DNA from: Ewingella sp049889095
GTDB lineage: Bacteria > Pseudomonadota > Gammaproteobacteria > Enterobacterales > Enterobacteriaceae
Direction: 5' to 3' (one strand)
Assembly (NCBI GenBank): GCA_049889095.1
Contig: JBLJFK010000007.1
Length of the DNA stretch: 64,000 bases
Shown: one piece after another, positions 43,155 through 52,547 of the stretch
Layout: the number at the start of each line of letters is the position of its first letter
Numbering within the stretch: position 1 is the stretch's first letter
Translations under genes and position numbers: made by a program
Notes under the pieces: model-generated
The model's input: only the letters and a program-made list of their open reading frames with translations
Database searches by the model: none
Told to the model about the DNA's origin: nothing

Positions 43155-44915
43155 TTACACCCCTGCACGTCTTGCGTAGTACCAGGTTTCAAACACATCC
43201 GACACTAAGGGCCTTGAGTAAACATACCCCTGCACCTCATCGCAACCTAACGAGCGTAATATTTCCACCGTCAGATCATCTTCAACCCCTTCAGCCAGCA
43301 CCTCATAGTCAAGCTGCTTAAGGAGCTTGATAACATTACGGACAATGATCAGGCTGCCTTTATCGGTAGAAATATTTAAGATAATGGAGCGGTCAAGCTT
43401 AATAATATCCATCGGGATTTTACGTAAATAATTGATATTGCTGTATCCTGAACCAAAATCGTCCAGCGATATCTTAAATCCACGCAGCTTGAGCATCTCC
43501 AATCCGTAGAGGGCCGAAGGACTTTCAAGCATCTTTTCTGTTTCTAAGCACTCAACCCCCAACAAGCCAGGAGCAAGTCCGGCGCTGAGCATTTTTTGTT
43601 CAAGTACGTCGGCAAAATCGGCCCGGGAAAAATCACTGGCCGACAGATTGATGGAAACAGGCAGAGAGAGGCCTTTGTCGCGCCAGAGGCACAGCTGTTT
43701 AATAGACGTATTAATGACCCAATCCGTCAATTCTCTCATCAGGCCGGTCCTTTCGACCAAGGGGATGAAGAGTCCGGGCAGTACATCGCCCATTTGCGGG
43801 TGTCGCCACCTCAGCAGCGCCTCAACGCCGGTCACTTGGTCGGTAATCAGAGAAACCTTCGGCTGGTACACCAGGTAAAGTCCCTCTTCTCCATGAAGCG
43901 CTTTTTTCAGGTCAGTCAGGAGGCTGAAATCATTCTTTTTCTGACTATCAACCTGCGCATCATACGTCATAAATCTGTTGCCCTGACTTATCCCTTCATG
44001 AAGTGCGCTCACCGCGCGGCGCAGGATCTCACCGGGTGTCAATGCTTGACTGCAGAGGCCTGAGTCGCCGATATGGATATTCAAATCCAGAGGGATTTGC
44101 GGGTTCATTCTGGCCTGGATCCCCTGCAGTCTTGCCACGATATGTTCTGATGTGATGTTTTCACTGGCAGATGTCAGGAAGGCAAACCGCCCAACGGCGA
44201 CGGCATAAAGTAGCCCCGGCAGATGCAATACGCGCTGAAGTTGTACCACCATGTCCCGTAGCAAACCCTCAACGGCCATCATCCCAAGTGAGCGGGCCAT
44301 TTCATAGGCAAAGGGCATGTCAATACAATCAATAATAGTCAGCTTGAAAGGGCCCTCATGCAATGAGGCAATATCTTTTAGCAAGCGTTGCCGATTAGGT
44401 AACAAGGTGACAATATCGATATGACCGACGGCATGCCAGGCGGCTAAAAACTCAGAAACAATCAGGGCCATTTTTTCAAAAATATCGACCTGCTCATCAG
44501 AGAGCGTATGCGGTTGGCTACTCAGGATACACAGCGTACCAATGACAATGCCCTCTCTGGTTTTAATAGGGCATCCGCCATAGAAACGGATAAATGGCGC
44601 ATGCTTCACCAACTTAAAGTCTTTAAAAACAGCATGCTGTAATGTGTCAGGGCAAATAAGCGTCTTGCCTGAATTGACCGTATGTACGCAGAAAGCGTCA
44701 CTCAGACTCGTTTCTTTGATTGAAATATTCTGCGCGGATTTTATATATTGCTTTTCATCATCCAAAACGGAGACAAAACAAATAGGCACTTTCAGTAGCA
44801 TGCAAGTCAGGCGGGTGTAGTGCTTCAACGCTTCGTCCCGCTCCTCATCATGGTTTTTCAGAGCATAGAACGCAGCCTGTTTTTTAACTTCATCACGATT
44901 CAGATCCGTTAACAT
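43155..44915 (-). CDS. GAF-(degenerate GGDEF)-EAL cyclic-di-GMP phosphodiesterase
   Basis: The 586-residue protein has a GAF domain (about 30-155), a GGDEF-like fold at about 165-320 whose active-site motif reads VGRFAF (241-246) instead of GGDEF, and a C-terminal EAL domain (335-580). The EAL residues look intact: EALLRW (365-370), INLSAS, VECLE, DDFGSGYS (485-492), IKLDRS and AEGVED (541-546). Hence it is predicted to hydrolyse c-di-GMP but not make it. The upstream neighbour has the opposite pattern. The two genes are on the same strand, 79 bases apart. Confidence 0.9.
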   Translation of the reverse strand: MLTDLNRDEVKKQAAFYALKNHDEERDEALKHYTRLTCMLLKVPICFVSVLDDEKQYIKSAQNISIKETSLSDAFCVHTVNSGKTLICPDTLQHAVFKDFKLVKHAPFIRFYGGCPIKTREGIVIGTLCILSSQPHTLSDEQVDIFEKMALIVSEFLAAWHAVGHIDIVTLLPNRQRLLKDIASLHEGPFKLTIIDCIDMPFAYEMARSLGMMAVEGLLRDMVVQLQRVLHLPGLLYAVAVGRFAFLTSASENITSEHIVARLQGIQARMNPQIPLDLNIHIGDSGLCSQALTPGEILRRAVSALHEGISQGNRFMTYDAQVDSQKKNDFSLLTDLKKALHGEEGLYLVYQPKVSLITDQVTGVEALLRWRHPQMGDVLPGLFIPLVERTGLMRELTDWVINTSIKQLCLWRDKGLSLPVSINLSASDFSRADFADVLEQKMLSAGLAPGLLGVECLETEKMLESPSALYGLEMLKLRGFKISLDDFGSGYSNINYLRKIPMDIIKLDRSIILNISTDKGSLIIVRNVIKLLKQLDYEVLAEGVEDDLTVEILRSLGCDEVQGYVYSRPLVSDVFETWYYARRAGV

Positions 44916-44994
44916 AGCAATACCCCGTCCAGCGCAGTAAATTTTTCACACCATTGTTTGAGTAATGCCCCCTTACCAAGGTAGAGCAACCCAG

Positions 44995-47163
44995 TCACTT
45001 CTTCGCATATTGTTGAAGCAATTCACTGAACTGCTCGGCATCAAGCGCTTTACTCAGATAGTTTCCCTGTACTATCTGACAACCTGCCAGTAGCAGGTGG
45101 TCCAGCTGATTTTTCGTTTCCACTCCACCTGCCGACGTCACCAGACCCAGTTGTCTGCCCGAGGCTACAATCGCACTGACAAGCTTAGTGACCTGCATGT
45201 TGACATCTATATCTTGAGTCAGTCGCTTGTCAATCTTTAGAGATGAAACAAATTCCTGGCACAGCAGACTGAGTGCCGCAGTATATTTCCCAAAGTGATC
45301 GACGGTGATTTGCACACCTAAGCGATTTAATGTATGAAGTCTTTCCTGCACTACCATGTCGGTATTGATCAGTACAGCCTCATCTACCTCAAAATTAATA
45401 AATGGCGTAGCGGAGATACCGATTGTTTCACGAACGCAGGAGCCCAACCCATCGTGGTGAAGCTGCGAGGTAAAGAGGTTTATGCTGCACGTTAAAAAAG
45501 GATACTCACGGCGCCATTGAATCATTTGAGTGAACGCTTCTTTGATGATCCATTCTCCCACATCGGCAGAAAATGGACTAACGCTCAGCGTTTCAATAAA
45601 GGAGGATGGTTTCAACACACCCCGGGTTGGATGAGCCCAGCGCAAGAGGACTTCACAACCCGCAAGCTGAAGTGAGTCACTGAAAAACTTTGGCTGATAG
45701 ACCAGAATAAACTCTTTCTTAATCAGCGCCTGATTAAGCTCATTTTCAAAGGTTCTTTTCGCCCTGTCTACTTCACGAAACTCCGGAAGAAATATCTCAT
45801 AACGTCCTTTCCCATTGGCTTTCGCGCGGTAAAGCGCAAGGTCTGCAGCTTTCATCACTTCACCCTCATCCTTGCCGTGCATTGGATAATGGGCAATACC
45901 CATGCTGGCCCTTATTTCTATAAGGGTCTCCTCATAGTAAAAGGGTTTTAGCAGGCGGTTGATGAGGCCGGAGGCAAGGGTGTCGATGTTATGTTCTTCG
46001 ATACCCGCCAGTAGTATCGCGAATTCATCCCCGCCAAGCCTTGCATTGATCACAGCATCTTCACACAGATCTTCCAGCAGATACGCCACACGGCAGAGAA
46101 CCATATCTCCCGCCGCATGCCCATAGGCGTCATTAACCGCTTTGAACCCGTCTAAATCGAGTAACAATATGGTGAAGGGGACGTTACTGGACTTCTGCAA
46201 AACAAGCTGCCGGTACCAGGCAGACCGATTGGCAAGACCCGTTAACATATCCAGGGACGCAAGGCGAAAAAGGCGGGCTTCACTTTCATGACGCTCGGTG
46301 ACATCTCGGACAATTATGCCTATGCTGGTTCTTTTTCCGTCACGCCAGGCGGACAATGAGACCTCAGCAGGAAACTCGGTGCCCGCTTTTCTGAGCCCAC
46401 GCAGCGGAAATACCTTTCCCTCCAGTGTCGAACCTTGTCCGCGACGCAGCTTGGAGAGCTCCTCTTTATAGACGGGGATATCGTTCATCGAAATGATCTT
46501 TGCGGCCGTTTGGCCCAGCATTTCAGAAGGCTCATACCCAAACATTTTTCGCGCAGCCGCATTCCAGAAAGTGATCCCCTCAATGAGGTCCGAACAAATA
46601 ATCGCATCGGGAGAGGTTGATGCAATACTTTCAAATCGTTGTTGACTGACACTGCGGAGGGATTGAAGACGATGGAGTTCCATTCTGTCCATGACCAGGG
46701 CGGTGAGATCGTTCAGATTTTGTTCTTCAATTGGACTTAACGTATCTCTCGGTACACTATCAATGAGACACACAGTTCCCAATCTGTCACCGGTTGCAGT
46801 AACAAGAGGCTTGCCAGCATAAAAGCGGATAAAAGGATAACCCAGAACCAAAGGGTTGGTGGCGAAACGTGGGTCCTTTAACGCATCAGGTATGAAGAGA
46901 ATATCGTCCTGCTTTATTGCATGGCTGCAAAAAGAGACGTCGCGCGCGGTTTCACAGATAGCAATACCGTGACGGGATTTAAAGAACTGCTTATCACGGC
47001 CCACTAGGGTGATCAGGACGATTTGCACCTCGAAAAGCCTGGCGGCCAACGTAGTCAGTCGATCAAACCCATCTTCAGGTGGCGTGTCTATCAGTTGAAA
47101 TTCTGCCAGGGCATGTAGCCGCCTATTTTCTTCTTGCTGTTGCCGGCTGTACACTGTTTTCAT
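44995..47163 (-). CDS. GAF-PAS-GGDEF-(degenerate EAL) diguanylate cyclase
   Basis: The 722-residue protein has GAF (20-160), PAS (172-290), GGDEF (300-460) and EAL-like (480-715) domains. The cyclase signature ARLGGDEFAILL (374-385) is intact. The product-inhibition RxxD site is absent. In the EAL-like domain the signature reads EVLLRW, the DDFG pair reads VDHFGKY (621-627) and the AEGVET motif reads SAGGVET (677-683), so two metal/catalytic positions are changed. It is predicted to make c-di-GMP but not degrade it. AGAGG precedes the start. Confidence 0.9.
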   Translation of the reverse strand: MKTVYSRQQQEENRRLHALAEFQLIDTPPEDGFDRLTTLAARLFEVQIVLITLVGRDKQFFKSRHGIAICETARDVSFCSHAIKQDDILFIPDALKDPRFATNPLVLGYPFIRFYAGKPLVTATGDRLGTVCLIDSVPRDTLSPIEEQNLNDLTALVMDRMELHRLQSLRSVSQQRFESIASTSPDAIICSDLIEGITFWNAAARKMFGYEPSEMLGQTAAKIISMNDIPVYKEELSKLRRGQGSTLEGKVFPLRGLRKAGTEFPAEVSLSAWRDGKRTSIGIIVRDVTERHESEARLFRLASLDMLTGLANRSAWYRQLVLQKSSNVPFTILLLDLDGFKAVNDAYGHAAGDMVLCRVAYLLEDLCEDAVINARLGGDEFAILLAGIEEHNIDTLASGLINRLLKPFYYEETLIEIRASMGIAHYPMHGKDEGEVMKAADLALYRAKANGKGRYEIFLPEFREVDRAKRTFENELNQALIKKEFILVYQPKFFSDSLQLAGCEVLLRWAHPTRGVLKPSSFIETLSVSPFSADVGEWIIKEAFTQMIQWRREYPFLTCSINLFTSQLHHDGLGSCVRETIGISATPFINFEVDEAVLINTDMVVQERLHTLNRLGVQITVDHFGKYTAALSLLCQEFVSSLKIDKRLTQDIDVNMQVTKLVSAIVASGRQLGLVTSAGGVETKNQLDHLLLAGCQIVQGNYLSKALDAEQFSELLQQYAKK

Positions 47164-47405
47164 GGCAGTACCTCTGAATTATTTCACGGATAATATACAC
47201 AGTATATTCCACTCTCAAAAAACTGAATCAGCCCTTAAAATCGTCGACTACTTGATAAAGTCTGTTAACCATATCGATTAAGAGATACAGGCAAACACGC
47301 AGGCGAATAGACAATAGTCTCCCCGGCGGTTCCCATGCCATAGATAGACTGAACTTATATATAAGTGTTTAAATATGAAATTATTCAATCAGGAAAGAAG
47401 CCTGC

Positions 47406-48329
47406 ATGGTCGGACTCAACAGTTCTCATACAGATGAAATCAGTGCTCTGCTGGCCATTGCTGTGGCAGGTTCTTTTTCAGGGGCAGGGAATCTGCTTGG
47501 GCGGCATCCGACCATTATTTCGAAAAGAATCGCCTCATTCGAAGCAAGGCTGGGCGTGCGGTTAGTTGAGAGAACTACCCGGCAGATTCAGCTGACTGAT
47601 ACGGGACAGAGGCTGGCTCAGCAGCTCCGACAAGCAACAGATTTGATCAGCGAGGCGCAGCAGGAAGCAGCAGAAACCGCCACTGAACTGCGCGGGACCC
47701 TGCGCCTAACACTACCAGCAACAATGGGACGCCTGTGGCTTGCACCGTACATTCCACATTTTATGGCCGCCAATCCCGACCTGACGCTTGAAGCCGAGTA
47801 CAGTGACAACTTTGTCGATGTGGTGGAGGGTGGGTTTGACGCTGCTGTACGCATCGGTCACCTGCCTGATAGCCGGCTGGTTGCGCGCAGGCTCGTCGAG
47901 CACCGCCGCATTCTTGCGGCCTCACCACTTTATCTTGAACGCTGCGGGCTACCGACCTGCCCGGCTGACCTCGAAGGGCACAACTGCATGGGTAATCCGG
48001 CGCTGAAATCGTTTCCATTCTGGCGTCTTACCGGGAAGGCTTGTGTGGAAACGGTGAGAACCAACGGCACGCTGCGGACCAATGACAGCTGTGCAATGCT
48101 GGAAGCTGCTTTGGCGGGTACGGGCATTTTGGGAGCCGGCGAATGGCTGCTTGCAAAGGACCTGGCCGCAGGCAGGCTAATTCGGGTACTACCTGAGTGG
48201 ACTTTTGATGGTGACGGCGGTATTTATCTGGTCCGCGCCTCGCGCCCCTATGCCTCTGCCAAGGTTCAGGTCTTTACCGAATGGCTTACCACCCTTTTCT
48301 CACCCCCGCCGTGGACCCGCTTACCTTAA
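47406..48329 (+). CDS. LysR-family regulator of the RidA-PhzF operon
   Basis: The 307-residue LysR protein has the N-terminal HTH LLAIAVAGSFSGAGNLLGRHPTIISKRIASFEARLG and the effector domain (LRLTLPATMGRLWLAPYI; GGFDAAVRIGHLPDSRLVARRL). It is encoded upstream and on the same strand as the ridA-phzF-ridA-gate operon, with 175 bases between, so it may control it. Start ATG 47406 is chosen as it gives the usual LysR N-terminus. Confidence 0.88.
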   Translation: MVGLNSSHTDEISALLAIAVAGSFSGAGNLLGRHPTIISKRIASFEARLGVRLVERTTRQIQLTDTGQRLAQQLRQATDLISEAQQEAAETATELRGTLRLTLPATMGRLWLAPYIPHFMAANPDLTLEAEYSDNFVDVVEGGFDAAVRIGHLPDSRLVARRLVEHRRILAASPLYLERCGLPTCPADLEGHNCMGNPALKSFPFWRLTGKACVETVRTNGTLRTNDSCAMLEAALAGTGILGAGEWLLAKDLAAGRLIRVLPEWTFDGDGGIYLVRASRPYASAKVQVFTEWLTTLFSPPPWTRLP

Positions 48330-48504
48330 GCCAGCCCCTGTACATTGCATTGCTGCAACCACTGCATCAATGAAATGCATTTCTGCCATATTGAATCAAA
48401 CGCCGCAGATGTCAGACTCCCCAATACCAGGCTGCCTTTAGCGAAAAATTGTGTCGTATATCGCTCCAGGTTCAGTCGTTCATTGAGCACACAGGAGTTT
48501 TTGC

Positions 48505-48852
48505 ATGCCTCATCTTTCTACGGCCGTTCGTACGGGATCCCTGCTATTTATATCTGGCCAACTGGCCACCGATGCAAACGGCAATATCTCAGGCGACATT
48601 GAAGCGCAGACCGCACTCATCATGAAAAAACATTTTTCTCTGCTGGCTGACTACGGCCTGTCGTCTGAGAGCGTGATCAAGGTTGGCGTCTGGATAACCA
48701 CCCGCGAAGACTTTAGCCGCTTTGACGGTGCCTATGCACAGGCATTTGGCGACCATCGTCCCGCCCGCTCAACGGTTGTTTCAGCACTGGCCATCAAGGA
48801 CGCAGTGGTCGAAATCGATCTTATAGCGTCGTTTGAACCCGTCCTGTTATAA
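48505..48852 (+). CDS. RidA-family enamine/imine deaminase (first copy)
   Basis: The 115-residue YjgF/RidA trimer-type protein has GSLLFISGQLATDANG, SVIKVGVWITTREDF and the conserved Arg88 in HRPARSTVV. Arg at this position is needed for imine hydrolysis in RidA. The family removes reactive 2-aminoacrylate-like enamines. It has an AGGAG site and is 44 bases upstream of phzF. Confidence 0.88.
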   Translation: MPHLSTAVRTGSLLFISGQLATDANGNISGDIEAQTALIMKKHFSLLADYGLSSESVIKVGVWITTREDFSRFDGAYAQAFGDHRPARSTVVSALAIKDAVVEIDLIASFEPVLL

Positions 48853-48896
48853 GTTGAAACGACGATCATCACTGTACAGCACCGAGGATCTACCCT

Positions 48897-49733
48897 ATGG
48901 ATATTCAGCATATAGCGGCGTTTTCGCACGAAGGTGCCGGAGGCAACCCGGCTGGCGTGGTGTTGAGTGAGAGGTTACCGGATGCCAGCCGGATGCAGGC
49001 ACTTGCTTATGAACTGGGCTATTCCGAAACCGTATTTGCAGCTCCCGAAGAGGGCGCGTGGCGGGTTCGCTATTTCGCCCCAGAAATGGAAGTTGATTTT
49101 TGCGGTCACGCCACCATTGCGCTGGGGGCCGCGCTGGCACGTCAGCGAGGCGATGGCGTTTATCCACTGATACTTAATCGTGCGCGGATAGTGGTTAACG
49201 GTTATTTTTCCGAGAATGCCTGGGGAGCCTCATTCATGTCGCCACCCACCAAAAGCCTGCCGGTAGAGGCTGCGGTACTGGATGAGGCTCTCAGCCTCTT
49301 TGGCCTCACCAGCGACATGCTAGACCCGCGAATCCCTCCTGCCGTAGCCCATGGCGGTGGCGACCACCTGGTCCTTGCGCTGAGGGATCGCGATCTTCTC
49401 CGCAATATGAAGTATGACCTGAACAGAGGCCGGCAGATGGCAACCCGGGAAGGTTTTGTAACCTTCAACCTTATTTTTGCAGAACATGCCCGGCTGTTTC
49501 ATGTGCGAAACCCGTTTCCCGCCGGTGGCGTCTATGAAGATCCGGCCACAGGCGCTGCGGCAGCGGCGCTTGCCGGCTATCTAAGAGACATTGACTGGCC
49601 ACATGGTCATTCTCTGGTCATCAATCAGGGCGAGGACATGGGTGTGCCTTCACGTCTGCTGGTCGACATCGATCCAGAGCGGGGAAGCAGTATTCGCGTT
49701 GCTGGCGCCGCCAGGCTGCTGCGCGAGGCGTAA
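48897..49733 (+). CDS. PhzF-family isomerase/epimerase
   Basis: The 278-residue protein of the diaminopimelate-epimerase fold PhzF family shows the catalytic Glu44 in YSETVF, FCGHATIALG (residues 69-78) and DPATGAAAAALAGYL. GNPAGVV marks the N-terminal half. PhzF isomerises dihydro-3-hydroxyanthranilate in phenazine synthesis, but most enteric members have other, unknown substrates. No phenazine genes are near. Spacing from the neighbours (44 and 64 bases) fits an operon. Confidence 0.9.
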   Translation: MDIQHIAAFSHEGAGGNPAGVVLSERLPDASRMQALAYELGYSETVFAAPEEGAWRVRYFAPEMEVDFCGHATIALGAALARQRGDGVYPLILNRARIVVNGYFSENAWGASFMSPPTKSLPVEAAVLDEALSLFGLTSDMLDPRIPPAVAHGGGDHLVLALRDRDLLRNMKYDLNRGRQMATREGFVTFNLIFAEHARLFHVRNPFPAGGVYEDPATGAAAAALAGYLRDIDWPHGHSLVINQGEDMGVPSRLLVDIDPERGSSIRVAGAARLLREA

Positions 49734-49797
49734 TTTTCTCTCCCACAACAGCAGCAGCTCGAATTTTACTTAACTGACTGCTCAGGAACGCAGAACA

Positions 49798-50268
49798 ATG
49801 ACACCGGAAGAAAAAATTTCCTCGCTTAACCTCATCCTGCCTCCGGCCCCAACGCCGGCAGGCAGTTATGTACCCGCACGCGTCTTAGGTAACCTACTCT
49901 ATCTTTCGGGACAGGGACCCAGGCATAACGACGGCACATTCATGACCGGCCGACTTGGGTCAGATATCGCTATGGACGAAGGCTACCAGGCCGCGCGCAA
50001 CGCTGCTCTTCAGTTGCTGGCAGCCGCACGTGATGCAGTGGGCGACCTGTCACGTATTGAGTCCGTGGTGAGGGTTTTTGGCATGACTAATGCCACCCCT
50101 GAATTTTCTGATCATGCCGGCGTTATTAACGGTTGCTCGGACCTGCTGGCAGAGGTGTTCGGCGAAGCGGGATACCATACCCGGTCTGTCGCGGGGATGA
50201 GCTCGCTGCCTTTCGGCATGATCGTCCAGGTTGAGGCTGTTTTCTCGCTTAAGATTTCTGCGCTGTAA
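49798..50268 (+). CDS. RidA-family protein (second copy)
   Basis: The 156-residue protein is longer than the first RidA and shows VLGNLLYLSGQGPRHNDG, QAARNAALQLLAAARDAVG, VVRVFGMTNATPEF and HTRSVAGMSSLPFGM with the conserved Arg. The longer form is common in amino-acid and purine catabolic operons. Sequence divergence from the first copy suggests a different substrate rather than duplication. Confidence 0.88.
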   Translation: MTPEEKISSLNLILPPAPTPAGSYVPARVLGNLLYLSGQGPRHNDGTFMTGRLGSDIAMDEGYQAARNAALQLLAAARDAVGDLSRIESVVRVFGMTNATPEFSDHAGVINGCSDLLAEVFGEAGYHTRSVAGMSSLPFGMIVQVEAVFSLKISAL

Positions 50269-50312
50269 ACAATAACGCGGGATACCATCATGTACCCGCC
50301 GCAGGTTCCTAA

Positions 50313-51245
50313 ATGAATATCATCGAGATTATCCTGCAGTCTGGAAAAACTGCTGTAGACATTGCGCTCTATACGCTGCTGCCGATTATGATAGTCATGC
50401 TGTGCATGATGAAAGCCCTTGAGGCCTGGGGAATTCTGGCAAAGCTGGTGACAATCACCGGACCGCTACTCCGCCCTCTGGGACTGACAGGACTGAGTAC
50501 ATTTGCCTTACTACAGATAAATTTCATCAATTTTGCCGCACCGCTGGCGACCCTTGCCCTGATGGACAAACAGGGAATATCCGATCGTCATATGGCGGCA
50601 ACGCTGGCGATGGTGCTCGCTATGGCGCAGGGAAATGTTCTCTATCCGATGTCTCCACTTGGGTTAACATTAGCGCCGGCACTGCTCATCTCAGTTATCG
50701 GCGGCCTCAGCGCATCTGCCCTGACGTGGTATGTATTTGCCCGCCCTCTTTCGGCGGTCGGTTCCATTGTAGCCTCTGCACAACCGCTGCAGAACCAACC
50801 GAAACAGGGCATCGTCGCTATTATCAGTACCTCTGGCTCGGAAGCGATGAAGCTTGCTGCCGGCGCGGTGCCCATGCTGACTCTGACCGTTGCGCTGTTT
50901 AACATGCTGGATGCCTTTGGCGCGGTAAATGCCATTGAACGTTTTCTGTCACCTGCTCTTGTATTTGCCTCTATTCCCGGCGTCTTTGTCAGACTGGCGT
51001 TGGCAAAATATCTGGGTGGAGGTACAGCGTGTTATAGCGTCATGGTTGACCTGATCCATACCGGAAAGCTTTTGCCCTCTGAAGTGAACCGGGCCGCAGG
51101 ATTTTTGGTAAACAGCTTCGACCTCCCGGGCATCGGTATTTTTCTGGGTATTAGCGCAAGATTTCCACGCATTTTCCGTTACGCCGCCCCCGGGGCACTG
51201 GCCGGTATTCTGCTCCGAACCCTGATACACGGGTTTATTTTCTAA
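50313..51245 (+). CDS. nucleoside-recognition (Gate) domain membrane protein
   Basis: The 310-residue protein has about eight hydrophobic segments, including LYTLLPIMIVMLCMMKALEA and GVFVRLALAKYLGGG. It belongs to the Gate-domain family (Spore maturation/YjiG-H-like, often named nucleoside recognition). Gate domains occur in proteins related to transporters of nucleosides or other small molecules. As the last gene of the RidA-PhzF operon it is the probable transporter for the pathway substrate or product. Substrate unknown. Confidence 0.78.
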   Translation: MNIIEIILQSGKTAVDIALYTLLPIMIVMLCMMKALEAWGILAKLVTITGPLLRPLGLTGLSTFALLQINFINFAAPLATLALMDKQGISDRHMAATLAMVLAMAQGNVLYPMSPLGLTLAPALLISVIGGLSASALTWYVFARPLSAVGSIVASAQPLQNQPKQGIVAIISTSGSEAMKLAAGAVPMLTLTVALFNMLDAFGAVNAIERFLSPALVFASIPGVFVRLALAKYLGGGTACYSVMVDLIHTGKLLPSEVNRAAGFLVNSFDLPGIGIFLGISARFPRIFRYAAPGALAGILLRTLIHGFIF

Positions 51246-51261
51246 ATGCGATATAAAAGAA

Positions 51262-51286
51262 AGCCGTTGGTTTCTGGCCAACGGCT
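51262..51286 (+). terminator. hairpin after the RidA-PhzF operon
   Basis: AGCCGTTGG and CCAACGGCT form a 9-bp stem around TTTCTGG, 17 bases after the Gate-protein stop. The following sequence is not T-rich, so it is a probable but weak terminator. Confidence 0.55.
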
Positions 51287-51354
51287 GATGATACCCGAGA
51301 CATTGAAGAGCTTGATATTCCTTGCAATGAGCTCGAAGGCCTGAGCCGTTAGCG

Positions 51355-52432
51355 CTATTGCTCTACGGTAAAACTCAGCGATGCAGCAGGCAACTTCGGT
51401 TGAGAACGCTGCCATGCGGATCCGTAGCGGGTGTATTGAGGAGGCACTGGCATAGCAATGTTAAGATCATCTGCTGCAGTCCTGGCCCAGAAAGGGTCTT
51501 TAAGCATCTCGCGACCCACAAAAATGAGGGTCCGCACGGCCGTTTTGCAGAATTTCTTCGGCCTGACGTCCCGTTTCAATCAGCCCAACCGCGCCGGTCA
51601 TGATACCCAGCTCACGTCGCAGAAGTTCTGCAGCCGGAACCTGATAGTTGGGATACGTATTAACCGGCACCACGGCAATACCGCCGGTTGAACAATCAAT
51701 CAGATCGATTCCCTGCTCCTTCATCCATTTCCCGTAGATCAGGAAGTCTTCAGGGCGGTTGCCGCCTTCTGCATAATCCGTCGAGGAAATGCGCACAAAC
51801 AGTGTGCCGCTCCATTCGCTGCGCACGGCATCGATCACCTCACGCACAATACGATAGCGGGCTTCCGGACTGCCGCCGTACCCATCACTACGCTTGTTTG
51901 CCAGCGGTGAAAGGAACTGATTAAGCAGATAACCATGAGCACAGTGAATCTCTATAACGTCGAAACCAGCCTCACGAGCGCGTCGTGCTCCCAATCGAAA
52001 CGCCTCAACGACGTCTCTTATCTGCGCAATGCTCATTTCCTGAGGCACACGGGATTCAGTGGTAAACGGAATAGCGGAAGGCGCTATTGAGGGCAGATCG
52101 ATACCCAACTGACGTCCGGCATGCCCAAGCTGGGCACCGGCTTTGGCACCAAAACGATGAATAGCATCGGTTACGCGAGTCAGTCCCTGAACATGGCTAT
52201 CATCCCAAATACCAATATCGCCAGGCCCGATCGGCCCGTTGGGTAGCACCGCAGCTGTCTCCAGCATGATAAGGCCGGCGCCCCCCAGAGCTCTGGCACC
52301 ATAGTGTATTACGTGAAAATCATTAACATGCCCTTCATCAGAAGCTGAATGCATGCACATGGGTGACATTGCGATACGGTTGCGAAACGCGGTGCCGTTG
52401 ATGGTAATCGGTTCAAAAAGTAAAGCTGACAT
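51355..52432 (-). pseudogene. old yellow enzyme (YqjM-type NADPH:flavin oxidoreductase), frameshifted
   Basis: The gene reads as a YqjM-like FMN ene-reductase: catalytic Cys26 in MSPMCMHSA, HCAHGYLLNQFLSP with active-site His163/His166, and phosphate-binding TGAVGLIETGRQAEEILQNG. At 51528-51530 a GGG run (CCC on the coding strand) has one base too many. The frame goes from GRAD into PHFCGSRDA and stops at 51500, while the other frame continues the true C-terminus LIFVGREMLKDPFWARTAA to 51355. Removing one base restores about 359 residues. Without the repair the protein lacks its last 50 residues. GGGAG precedes ATG 52432. Confidence 0.85.
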
Positions 52433-52518
52433 TGCTACTCCCAAAAGAGGTTGATATTTAACCCCCTAAAAGTAACATATGACTCAAATCGGTTTATACG
52501 ATAAAAATAAGCACATAC

Positions 52519-52532
52519 TTACCAAAAGGTAA
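52519..52532. promoter_or_regulatory. possible HxlR operator upstream of the HxlR gene
   Basis: TTACC-AAAA-GGTAA is a perfect 5-bp inverted repeat 15 bases before the HxlR start, in the 115-base divergent gap to the ene-reductase gene. The site is short, so this is tentative. Confidence 0.4.
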
Positions 52533-52547
52533 CCATGGAACGATGCA

